Source: Opitutaceae bacterium
GTDB lineage: Bacteria > Verrucomicrobiota > Verrucomicrobiia > Opitutales > Opitutaceae
Assembly: GCA_003164715.1 (NCBI GenBank)
Contig: PLTZ01000057.1
Span: forward strand, 1-35,644
Length of the DNA stretch: 35,644 nt
Reading direction: 5' to 3'
Position 1 is the stretch's first letter. Each line of letters opens with the position of its first letter. The notes under the pieces were generated by a model. The model searched no databases and was not told the DNA's origin. It saw only the letters and a program-made list of their open reading frames with translations. A program made the translations under genes and the position numbers. This document shows positions 15,051-24,300 of the stretch, one piece after another.

Positions 15051-17528
15051 TCATCGATCCACGCGCGAACGAAGGTCGGGAGGCAAGAGATCGAGTGAAA
15101 GCGCGCGCATCGCGGGGTCTCGGATGTCCAGGTCGAACGCCCGGCGCAGGACATGGAACCGGTAGAGGAGGATGGTGCTGAGCGAGCGAAGCTTCCCGTC
15201 GTCGATCTCGTCGATGCATTTCCGAAGCCGCGACTGCGCAAGATCCATGTGGTGCGCCTGCGCCAGGAGGACCACCAGGCCGATCCGCTGGTCCCACGGC
15301 AGATCGCTGTCCGCGCCCCCGGAGATGCGCCGCAGCAGAAGGTCCATTGTCTCGGCAAGCTCCTCGTTCTCGCCGCAGGCCGTCTCGACCTGGGCGCGGG
15401 CCACAAGGGCGCCGAGGTCCGCCGGGAACCGCCGGAGCGCACGGCCCGCCTTGATCGCGGGGCCGATCTGGCCCATGTCGGCCAGGTACACCGCTATCCG
15501 GCTCAGGGCCACGGCGTCGTCCTGCTCGTCGCAGACCTCGAGCACGACGACCACCTGCCCTTCGAACCCGCCAATGTTAGGAGCAATATACTCCACGGGC
15601 CTCAACCATGGCGGCAGGACCATCTTGTGAAGCCGGTCAAGGAAGCTGCCCTCAAGCTGCCCCCCGCCTATCTTGGCCAGGGCATCCATGTAGGGATCCC
15701 AGATCGGGATGATGATGTGTGTCACGCCGTGGAGTCCGATCAGTTCCTGGGCCTCCTCAGGGGTCGTGGCGCTCGTGATGCGGAGCGCGGCCTGGAGACC
15801 GTCGCGGTTCTCCCAGCCAAAGGTCCCCAATCCGCGGATTCCCCCGTAGTAATAGAGTGTGGTCGTCACGTTGGGGGGGGCCAGTGCCACCCCGCCGGCG
15901 GATCCAACGTGCATTGCAAGCCAGTACGCAAAGTCGCGCTCGATCAGCCCGACGACCTCGGTCTTGCTGAGACCCTCGTTGATGCGCGCCTCCACTGAGG
16001 GCCACAGCTGGAGCATCCCGAGCGTTCCGGCGAGAAGCACCGCGCCCGAGACTGCCAGCCTAAAGATCTTCAACGAAAATGGGCTGTGAACCCCATCCAG
16101 GGCCGCGGCAAAAACGATGAGCAGCACGAACAATCCCGCATCCACGTCGTTCCACCGGCTGATCTGCCGGTAAGTCAGCGCCAGGGAGAAGAGCACCGGC
16201 CCGAGCGCCAGCGCAATCGGCGCCCGCAGCGCGGGGCTGACCGTCCTCTGTAAGAGGAGCGCAATCGATGCGACCAGGATCAGAAGGGGAACGGCTGTCG
16301 CCCAGACCGTGGCGGTGGTACCATTTTGCAGCAACCACGCCCAGAGGTTTGGCGCGGAGACGGTTACCGGAAGCTTGGAAAGCTGCATCGAGGGCAGCTC
16401 GACCGTGATCAGCCCTGGATTGTGCCCGATCCAGGCGGCCGCGGGCACCGACGCCACGGCGGCCATGGCGGCCAAGGCAAGCACCCACGCCTTCGCACCC
16501 CGCAAACCCCTCGGCTTGTCGCCTCCCTCGATCCACGCCGCAAGCCGCGCCACAAGTTCGCCGCCGCCCATCCAGGCCACGCCGAATACCGGATGGATCG
16601 CGCGCAGCTCCCAACCGCCCATGTAGGAGGGGAAGTACTCCAGCAGATAGGCGGCAAGGCATGTCGCCGAGCCCGCCAGCGCCCAGGCCCTCCAGGGCAG
16701 GGATTGGGGAGGTCCTGCCGCTTCGGCCCGGGCAGCCTTCCGGGCGACCCATGCCGCCAGCAGGGCGCCGAGGGCGATGCCGAGCAGGACCGGCAACTGC
16801 CGCGACACGTTCACCCACAATCCGATACCGCCGGCGACGCCGCCGGCGATGAACCAGCGCCGGGTGCGCCGGCCGGAGCCGGCCGAATACGCCGAGGCGA
16901 CACCGGCCAGGAGCGGGAGCACGCTCCACACGGCGCACACCTGCGCCAGCCCGTGGTCGTCGGGCACGCCCGCCACGAACTCGGCGGCGAACGGGAACAG
17001 CGTCGCGAGGGCGGCCGACCCCAGCGCGGCCGCAAGGGCGCCGTACCGCCGGGCGACGTAGGCCAGGGTGGCCGCCCCGAAGACGACAAGAAGAATGGGG
17101 TCGGCGTAGAGCGCGGCCCATTCGATCGAGGGGCCGGTCGCGGCACCGGCGACCTTGTGGCGGCACCAGGCGACCAGTCCGAGCCACCATCGATACGGGC
17201 ATGAGGCGAACACCTCGCGGCCCACCTGGGCGTTCTCGTAGTCGACGGACCTGACGCGCCATTGCCGGCGATCGAACATCTGCCGGACCTGGTCGAGCCA
17301 CTCGAAGCTCTCGTCGTGGTTTCCGGGGACGATCAGCCGCGGCTGCCACTCGGACGCGGCCCCAGACGCCTGCCCGCCGCCCAAAGGGGCGGACGCCGGC
17401 CCTCCGGCAACCTCCGACACGTACTCGATGCGCCGCACGCGGACGGCCGTGGCAGCGACCGTGAACGCGAGCGCGAGCAGAGGTACAATCAACCACGCCC
17501 GTCGGGGAATCCGTAATAGGTTGCTCAC
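15051..17528 (-). CDS. Large polytopic membrane protein, possibly a GT-C-type glycosyltransferase
   Basis: 825 residues from a GTG at 17528 (M/VSNLLRIPRRAW). The frame is open to 17810, but that would cover the promoter of the divergent gene. The first transmembrane helix (WLIVPLLALAFTVAATAV) is followed by an extracytoplasmic loop with acidic pairs HDESFEW (72-76) and VDYENAQVG (95-103). About ten more helices come next, then a soluble region (about 590-700) and a helical TPR-like C-terminus. A DDH motif after helix 3 (VPDDHGLAQ, 190-192) and the acidic loop resemble GT-C lipid-linked sugar transferases such as STT3, but I see no WWDYG motif. The gene is certain; the enzymatic role is tentative. 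It diverges from the FG-GAP pair across 144 bases. Confidence 0.7.
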   Translation of the reverse strand: MSNLLRIPRRAWLIVPLLALAFTVAATAVRVRRIEYVSEVAGGPASAPLGGGQASGAASEWQPRLIVPGNHDESFEWLDQVRQMFDRRQWRVRSVDYENAQVGREVFASCPYRWWLGLVAWCRHKVAGAATGPSIEWAALYADPILLVVFGAATLAYVARRYGALAAALGSAALATLFPFAAEFVAGVPDDHGLAQVCAVWSVLPLLAGVASAYSAGSGRRTRRWFIAGGVAGGIGLWVNVSRQLPVLLGIALGALLAAWVARKAARAEAAGPPQSLPWRAWALAGSATCLAAYLLEYFPSYMGGWELRAIHPVFGVAWMGGGELVARLAAWIEGGDKPRGLRGAKAWVLALAAMAAVASVPAAAWIGHNPGLITVELPSMQLSKLPVTVSAPNLWAWLLQNGTTATVWATAVPLLILVASIALLLQRTVSPALRAPIALALGPVLFSLALTYRQISRWNDVDAGLFVLLIVFAAALDGVHSPFSLKIFRLAVSGAVLLAGTLGMLQLWPSVEARINEGLSKTEVVGLIERDFAYWLAMHVGSAGGVALAPPNVTTTLYYYGGIRGLGTFGWENRDGLQAALRITSATTPEEAQELIGLHGVTHIIIPIWDPYMDALAKIGGGQLEGSFLDRLHKMVLPPWLRPVEYIAPNIGGFEGQVVVVLEVCDEQDDAVALSRIAVYLADMGQIGPAIKAGRALRRFPADLGALVARAQVETACGENEELAETMDLLLRRISGGADSDLPWDQRIGLVVLLAQAHHMDLAQSRLRKCIDEIDDGKLRSLSTILLYRFHVLRRAFDLDIRDPAMRALSLDLLPPDLRSRVDR

Positions 17529-17631
17529 TGGGGTCGTCGCATGGGCCTCTTGATTCGGAACCGGGCATGCAATCTCACAATGCGGGATCAGGCAAGAAAA
17601 GTCCGGGTCCGCGTCGCCGCCAAAACTATTC

Positions 17632-17660
17632 TTGACTACGCGTTTGCAGCTCCGTCCCAT
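17632..17660 (+). promoter_or_regulatory. Promoter-like box A: TTGACT-17-TCCCAT upstream of FG-GAP protein 1
   Basis: TTGACT (17632-17637) is a good -35 match, and 17 bases later comes TCCCAT (17655-17660). The same two blocks at the same spacing stand before the paralogous gene (21351-21379), with AAAAC, CTTGACTAC and TCCCATTG conserved while the bases between and after them differ. The ATG lies 12 bases past the second block, so a transcript from this promoter would have a very short leader. Confidence 0.5.
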
Positions 17661-17672
17661 TGCCCTTTTGTG

Positions 17673-20600
17673 ATGGGATCCGCCAATAATCGCAGGTGCG
17701 GGAGGGTGTTCCCGAACGCGGTGCGTGCGGTTCGCGGCGCCGCCGTCGCCCTGGCGCTCGCCGTGTGCGCGCCCGGGGCGCCGGATCCCTCGGGCGCGAT
17801 CGCCGAGCATCCGCTCGCCAAGCGCCCCTTCCCCCGGGGGAAGACCCTGTTCACGGAGCTTTCTCCCGACCAGACGGGCGTGCGCACGGAGAACCGCTAT
17901 GACGACCCGAAGATGTGGGGCGAACTCTACCAGGAGTTCGAGGGCGGCTCAATCGGCACCGGGGTTGCGATCGGAGACTATGACGGCGACGGCCTGCCGG
18001 ACATCTTCGTCGTGAGCAAGACCCAGGGCTGCCGCCTCTTCAGGAACCTTGGCGGGTACAAGTTTGAGGACGTGACCGAGAAGGCGGGCGTGGGAGGGAC
18101 GCCGGGCGTCTGGAACGAGGGCGCCACGTTTGTCGACGTGAACAACGACGGCCTGCTCGACATCTACGTCTGCCGCTTCAACGCCCCCAACCTGCTCTAC
18201 ATCAACCAGGGCGACGGGACCTTCAAGGAGATGGCCCACGCCTACGGCCTTGACGTCAAGGATTCGAGCGTGATGGCCGCGTTCTGCGACTACGACCGCG
18301 ATGGCTGGCTCGATGTCTACATCACGACCAACATGCTCGACAGCGCAGCGCATCCCAACGGGCAGCGCGGCTATCTCTTCCACAACAACCGGAACGGAAC
18401 CTTCACGAACGTAACGGACCCCGCGGGCATCACGGGCGAGACGCAGAGCCATTCCGCCACCTGGTGGGACTACGACAATGACGGCTGGCCCGACCTCTAC
18501 GTCGCGAATGACTACGGCTTCCCCGACAGGCTCTACCACAACAACCGCGACGGCACGTTCACCGATGTGCTGGACCAGGTCCTGCCCCACACGGCGTTCT
18601 ACTGCATGGGCTCGGACCAGGGCGACGTGAACAACGACGGGTACATCGACCTGTTCGTCGCCGACATGGCGACGACCACCCACGTCAAGGACCAGAATTC
18701 CATCGCCGAGTCGCGAGAGAGGGACGAGGAGTCGGACAGCTCGCCGGGCGCCCAGAAGCTGCACCGAAGTGCCCTCCTGATGAACACCGGCACGGGAAGG
18801 TTCCGCGAGGTGGCCTTCCTTGCGGGCATCGCAAAGACGAACTGGACCTGGTCGCCGCGTTTCGAGGACCTGGACAATGACGGCCGCCTGGACCTTTTCG
18901 TGACCAACGGCTTCAACCGGGATCCGAATCCCGACGTGAACTCGAGCGCGATCCGCGTGGAGACGGCCGCGGAGAGGATCAAGGTGCTCTACAACAGCCC
19001 CGTGCTTGTCGAGACCCACTTCGCGTTCCGCAACATGGGCGACCTCCGGTTCGAGGACGTCGGCGCTGCGTGGGGCCTCGACAAGAGGGGCGTGAGCTTC
19101 GGCGCGGCCTTCGGCGACCTGAGCGGGGACGGGAACCTGGACCTAGTCTACACCAACTACGAGGGCGGCGTCACCGTGATGCGCAACGACTGCGATTCGG
19201 GCCACGTCGTCAACGTCGACCTGCGCGGGACCGTCTCGAATCGCTTCGGCGTCGGGGCGATCGTCAGGGTCGAGAGCGCGCTCGGCGTGCAGGTCCGCCA
19301 GCTCATGCTGGCGCGCGGCTACATGTCGAGCAGCGAGCCCATGCTCCACTTCGGCCTTGGCGCGGACACGAGCGTCAGGCGCATGACCGTGACCTGGCCA
19401 AGCGGGCACGTGCAGACCTTCGAGAACTTCGCCGTTGACCGCCGCTACACGGTCACCGAGCCGTCGCAGCCAGTGCCGATCCCGCCGCCAGCGGAGCCGC
19501 GCCCGGGCCAGTTCCAGGAAGTCGGCCATGCGGCCGGCTTCGAGCTTCGGTCGCGCGAGGAAGTGATCGACGAGACCTACGTGCAGAAGGTGATTCCCAC
19601 ACGGTTCAATCGGCGCGGCCCGGGCCTCGCTGTCGGCGACGTTTCCGGCGCAGGCCGCGACGACGTCGTGGTGGGCGGGACGACGCTCGATCCCCTGAGG
19701 ATCCTTAGGAGTTCGCCGTCGGGCCAGTTCCAGGCGGCCGACGTTCCCTTAGCCGCGGCCCGCAGTCTTGCCGACGACGGGCCGCTTCTCCTGTTCGACG
19801 CCTCGGGGGGCGGGAGTGAGGACCTGCTGGTGACCAAGGGAGGCAACACCCTGCCCGCGGGCGCCCAGGACTACCAGCCGAGGCTTTACCTGAATGACGG
19901 CCACGGCCGCTTCCGGCCGGCGGCGGACGACGCTCTGCCTGCGCTGCCGATCAACGCGGGCGCGGTGGCCGCCGCCGACTTCGACCACAGCGGCCGCCTC
20001 GGGATGTTCATAGGGGGGCGCATCCTCCCGGGAAAATACCCGCTTGCCCCGCAGAGCGCGCTCCTGGCCAACCGCGGGGGGCGGTTCGAGGACGTGACGG
20101 ACACGCTGGCGCCGGGCCTGCGCGAGGTCGGGATGGTCACGTCCGCCCTGTGGAGCGATGTCGACGGCGACGGGTGGCCCGACCTGCTGTTGACGCTCGA
20201 GTGGGGGGGCGTGAAGTATTTCCACAACAAACAGGGCAAGGGCTTCGAGGACTGGTCCGAGCGGGCCGGCTTCGCGGCCGCCGGCACGGGCTGGTGGACC
20301 TCGATCGCGTCCGCGGACTTCAACGGCGACGGCCGGCCGGACTATGTCGTCGGCAACGTCGGCCTCAACACCCAGTACCATGCCGACCCGGCCCACCCGG
20401 CACTGCTCTATTACGGCGACTTCAGGGGCAACGGATCGGCGCAGCTGATCGAGGGCTACTACGAGGGGGACCAGATCTATCCTTGGCGCAGCCGAAAGGG
20501 CATGGCGGCCGCGGTCCCCTCGGTTGCGAAGCGGTTCACCCGCAATAGCTACTACGCCCGCGCCACCCTCGGGGAGATCGTGGGGGAGGAGAAGCTGGCC

Positions 20601-21284
20601 AAGGCCCGGCGGTTTGCGGCAACGGAGCTCAGGAGCGGCGTCTTCTTGAGCCAGCCCGACGGCACCTACCGGTTCGAGCCGCTTCCGCGCATCGCGCAGA
20701 TATCGGTGCTGCAGGGCCTGGTCGCCGGTGATTTCGACGGGGGCGGGCACGCCGACATCTTCGCCGTGCAGAACTCGTTCGCGCCGATCCGCGCCGACAT
20801 GCGCATCGACGGCGGCCTCGGCCAGCTGCTGCGCGGCGACGGACGCGGGCACTTCGAGCCGGCGACGCCCGCGGAGAGCGGCCTGGTGGTGCCCGGGGAC
20901 GCCAAGGCGCTCGCCGTCGCGGACATCGACCGCGACGGCTGGCCGGATTTCCTCGTGACCCGGAACAACAATACCACCCTCGCCTTCCGCAACTCGGGCG
21001 TTCCCGGCCGCCGGTCGTTCGCCGTCGCGCTCAGGGGCGCCCCGGGCAACCCGACGGCGGTGGGCGCCCGGATCACAGTCGAGCTCGCCGACGGCTCGGC
21101 CGAGTGGAGCGAGGTCTTTGCGGGCTCAGGCTATTACAGCCAATCGACGTCCGCGTGCTTCTTCGGGTATCCCGAGGGAAACCCTCCCAGGAAGATCAGC
21201 GTGCGGTGGCCGTCCGGGACGACCACCGAGCACGGTTTCCCGCCAGATTCGACCACCGTGGTCCTCGCGGCCCCACGGCCGTGA
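17673..21284 (+). CDS. Exported FG-GAP/VCBS repeat protein with ASPIC/UnbV domains, copy 1
   Basis: 1203 residues from the ATG at 17673, chosen because it matches the conserved position in copy 2; the frame is open upstream to 17541. A hydrophobic signal (VRGAAVALALAVCAPGA) precedes a first block of beta-propeller repeats with Ca2+-binding-type DxDxDG loops (DYDGDGLPDIFVVS, DVNNDGLLDIYV, DYDNDGWPDLYVAND, DVNNDGYIDLFVADM, DLDNDGRLDLFVTNG). An ASPIC/UnbV domain follows (about 512-590, NVDLRGTVSNRFGVGA). A second propeller block and a shorter ASPIC/UnbV-like end (about 1115-1203, WPSGTTTEHGF) complete it. Such CRTAC1-like proteins are extracellular and of unknown molecular role. It is the first of a tandem pair, with 106 bases to copy 2. 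Confidence 0.88.
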   Translation: MGSANNRRCGRVFPNAVRAVRGAAVALALAVCAPGAPDPSGAIAEHPLAKRPFPRGKTLFTELSPDQTGVRTENRYDDPKMWGELYQEFEGGSIGTGVAIGDYDGDGLPDIFVVSKTQGCRLFRNLGGYKFEDVTEKAGVGGTPGVWNEGATFVDVNNDGLLDIYVCRFNAPNLLYINQGDGTFKEMAHAYGLDVKDSSVMAAFCDYDRDGWLDVYITTNMLDSAAHPNGQRGYLFHNNRNGTFTNVTDPAGITGETQSHSATWWDYDNDGWPDLYVANDYGFPDRLYHNNRDGTFTDVLDQVLPHTAFYCMGSDQGDVNNDGYIDLFVADMATTTHVKDQNSIAESRERDEESDSSPGAQKLHRSALLMNTGTGRFREVAFLAGIAKTNWTWSPRFEDLDNDGRLDLFVTNGFNRDPNPDVNSSAIRVETAAERIKVLYNSPVLVETHFAFRNMGDLRFEDVGAAWGLDKRGVSFGAAFGDLSGDGNLDLVYTNYEGGVTVMRNDCDSGHVVNVDLRGTVSNRFGVGAIVRVESALGVQVRQLMLARGYMSSSEPMLHFGLGADTSVRRMTVTWPSGHVQTFENFAVDRRYTVTEPSQPVPIPPPAEPRPGQFQEVGHAAGFELRSREEVIDETYVQKVIPTRFNRRGPGLAVGDVSGAGRDDVVVGGTTLDPLRILRSSPSGQFQAADVPLAAARSLADDGPLLLFDASGGGSEDLLVTKGGNTLPAGAQDYQPRLYLNDGHGRFRPAADDALPALPINAGAVAAADFDHSGRLGMFIGGRILPGKYPLAPQSALLANRGGRFEDVTDTLAPGLREVGMVTSALWSDVDGDGWPDLLLTLEWGGVKYFHNKQGKGFEDWSERAGFAAAGTGWWTSIASADFNGDGRPDYVVGNVGLNTQYHADPAHPALLYYGDFRGNGSAQLIEGYYEGDQIYPWRSRKGMAAAVPSVAKRFTRNSYYARATLGEIVGEEKLAKARRFAATELRSGVFLSQPDGTYRFEPLPRIAQISVLQGLVAGDFDGGGHADIFAVQNSFAPIRADMRIDGGLGQLLRGDGRGHFEPATPAESGLVVPGDAKALAVADIDRDGWPDFLVTRNNNTTLAFRNSGVPGRRSFAVALRGAPGNPTAVGARITVELADGSAEWSEVFAGSGYYSQSTSACFFGYPEGNPPRKISVRWPSGTTTEHGFPPDSTTVVLAAPRP

Positions 21285-21350
21285 CAAGCGGCTCGCCGCC
21301 AGCCGCTCTGGCGCTCCGGCGGCGCGCGCGTCCGATTGGGAAAACGTTCC

Positions 21351-21379
21351 TTGACTACCCGGTCGAAGGTTTCTCCCAT
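21351..21379 (+). promoter_or_regulatory. Promoter-like box B: TTGACT-17-TCCCAT upstream of FG-GAP protein 2
   Basis: TTGACT (21351-21356), 17 bases, then TCCCAT (21374-21379), the same arrangement as box A. The presumed ATG at 21391 lies 11 bases past the second block. Copy 2 therefore probably has its own promoter and need not depend on read-through from copy 1. Confidence 0.5.
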
Positions 21380-21390
21380 TGACACCCCAA

Positions 21391-24300
21391 ATGGTAGCCG
21401 CCGAAAGTCACAATCGCCTCGGTGTCTGGGCTGCAGCAGGAAAAAGGGCCTGGTCCGGCTTGGCGTGGGCGGCGGTTCTGGCCCTTATAGCGGCGGGCGC
21501 GGCCGCCGCCGAATCCGAGGGCTCCATCACCGAGAAGCCGCTCGCCCCGCACTCCTTTCCGCAGGGCAAGACCATGTTCGTCGAGCTTTCCCCTGAGGAG
21601 ACCGGCGTGCGGACGGAGAACCGCTACGCCGACCCGAGGATGCGCGGCGACCTCTACGAGGAGTTCGAGACCTCGTCGGTCGGGACCGGGGTCGCCATCG
21701 GCGACTATGACGGCGACGGCCTGCCCGACATCTACGTCGTCAGCAAGACGGAGGGCTGCCGCCTCTTCCACAATCTCGGCGGCTACAAGTTCGAGGACGT
21801 CACCGAGAAGGCGGGCGTGGCGGCGGCGCCCGGCGTCTGGAACCAGGGCGCGACCTTCGTCGACATCAACAACAGCGGGCGGCTGGATATCTACGTCTGC
21901 CGCACCAATGCGCCCAACCTGCTCTACGTGAACCAGGGCGACGGGACGTTCAAGGAGATGGCCCACGCCTACGGCCTGGACATTGTCGACTCCAGCGTGA
22001 TGGCGTGCTTCTGCGACTACGACCGCGACGGGTACCTGGACCTGTACATCGCGACCAACATCCTGAACATCACGGCGCACCCGAAGGGCCAGCGCGGAAT
22101 CCTCCTGCACAATAACCGCAACGGCAGGTTCACGAACGTGACCGACAGCGCCGGCATCCTGGGGGAGTCCCAGAGCCATTCCGCGACGTGGTGGGACTTC
22201 GACAACGACGGCTGGCCCGATCTCTACGTCGCAAACGACTACGGCTACCCGGACAGGCTCTACCACAACAACAGGGACGGGACCTTCACCGACGTGCTCG
22301 ACCGCGTGATGCCGCACGTCTCGTTCTCCTCGATGGGCGCCGACCTCGGCGACGTGAACAACGACGGGTACATCGACTTCCTGGTCGCCGACATGTCCGC
22401 AACCACCCACATGAGGGACCAGCACTCTATCGCCGACGCGCGCGGCAGGACCCAGGAGGAGCCGGGCACCGAGCCAAAGTACCACCGCAACGCACTGCTC
22501 CTAAACACAGGCACGGGAAGCTTCCAGGAGGGCGCCTGCCTCGCCGGCATGGCCTCAACCGACTGGACCTGGTCGCCGCGCCTCGAGGACCTGGACAACG
22601 ACGGCCGCCTGGACCTCTTTGTCACGAACGGGTTCCCGAGGGACCCGGGCGCGGACACCCTCATTCGAATGGAGCGCGCCGAGAGCCCGGCGGAACGCAT
22701 CCGCATCATGTACGAGAGCCCCCCGCAGATGGAGAAGCACATCGCCCTTCGCAACATGGGCGACCTTCGGTTCGAGGACGTGAGCACGCAGTGGGGGCTC
22801 GACAAGAGGGGCATCAGCTTCGGAACGGCGATGGGGGACCTGAGCGGGGACGGCAACCTCGACATCGTCTACACGAACTACCACGCGGGCGTCACGATCA
22901 TGCGCAACGACTGCGCCACGGGCCACGTCGTCAACGTCGACCTGCGCGGAACCGTCTCCAACCGCTACGGGGTGGGCGCCACGGTCCGCGTCGAAAGCGC
23001 GCTCGGCGTCCAGGTCCGCCCACTCGTCCTGGCGCGCGGGTACATGTCGACCAGCGAGCCCATGGTCCATTTCGGGCTCGGCGCCGACACGGTCATCAGG
23101 CGGATGGTGGTCACCTGGCCGAGCGGCCACGTCCAGACGTTCGAGAACATGAAGGTGGACCGGCGCTACACCATCACGGAGCCGCCCACACCCATCCCCT
23201 TGTCCGGCGACGCACCCCGCCCTCCCAGGCAGTTTGAGGAGGTCCCCCGCTCCGCGGGCCTGTCGCTCATGTCGCATGAGGAGCCCGTCGACGAGTTCAT
23301 CAGCCAGCGGCTCATCCCCCTGCGTCAGAATCCGCACGGGCCCGGCCTGGCGGTGGGGGACGTGTTCCGCAACGGACGCGACGACGTCATTCTGGGAGGC
23401 ACGACGCACGACTCGCTGCGCATCCTGCATGCGGGGGCCTCGGGGCAGTACCTTGCGGCGGATTCGTCGGCGGTGCCGACCGGCTCCACGGTCGACGACG
23501 GGCCGGTGCTCCTGTTTGACTCGGCGGGAGCAGGACGGCAGGACCTCCTCGTCACAAAGGGGGGAAACTCCCTGCCTGCGGGTTCGCAGGAGTACCAACC
23601 CAGGCTCTTTCTCAATGACGGCCACGGTGGCTTCCGGGCCGCCCCGGATGACGCGCTGCCCCAGCTGCCACTGAGCGCGGGGGCCGTCGCCGCGGCCGAC
23701 TTTGACCACAGCGGCCGCCTCGGTCTGTTCATCGGTGGCCGCGTGACGCCCGGCCGGTACCCCCTTGCCCCCCAGAGCGCGCTCCTCGCCAACCGCGGCG
23801 GCAGGTTCGAGGACGTCACCGACAGCCTTGCGCCCGGGCTGCGCGAGGTCGGGATGGTGACGTCGGCGCTTTGGACCGACGTCGATGGCGACGGCTGGCC
23901 CGACCTGTTGCTCGCCCTTGACTGGGGCGGCGTGAAGTACTTCCACAACAACCAGGGCAAGGGCTTCGAGGACTGGTCCGAGAAGGCGGGTTTCGCGGCG
24001 GCGGGGACCGGATGGTGGACCTCGATCGCGGCCGCGGATTTCAACGGTGACGGCCGGATGGACTACGTGGTCGGGAATGTCGGCCTCAACACGATCTACA
24101 CCGCCGATCCCGCCCATCCGGCCCTGCTCTTCTACGGCGACTTCAGGGACGGAGGGCCGAAGCAGCTTGTCGAGGGGTACTACGAGGGGAACACGCTCTA
24201 TCCCAGGCGAAGCCGCCGGGACCTGGGCGCCGCCATTCCGTCGGTGCTGAAGCGTTTCCCGACCTTTGATTCGTATGCCAGGGCTACGCTGGGCGATATT

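Noticed and set aside
17541-17672. Earlier ATG for FG-GAP copy 1 at 17541
   Set aside because: It would put the promoter-like box inside the gene and has no equivalent in copy 2; the later ATG keeps the signal peptide near the N-terminus.
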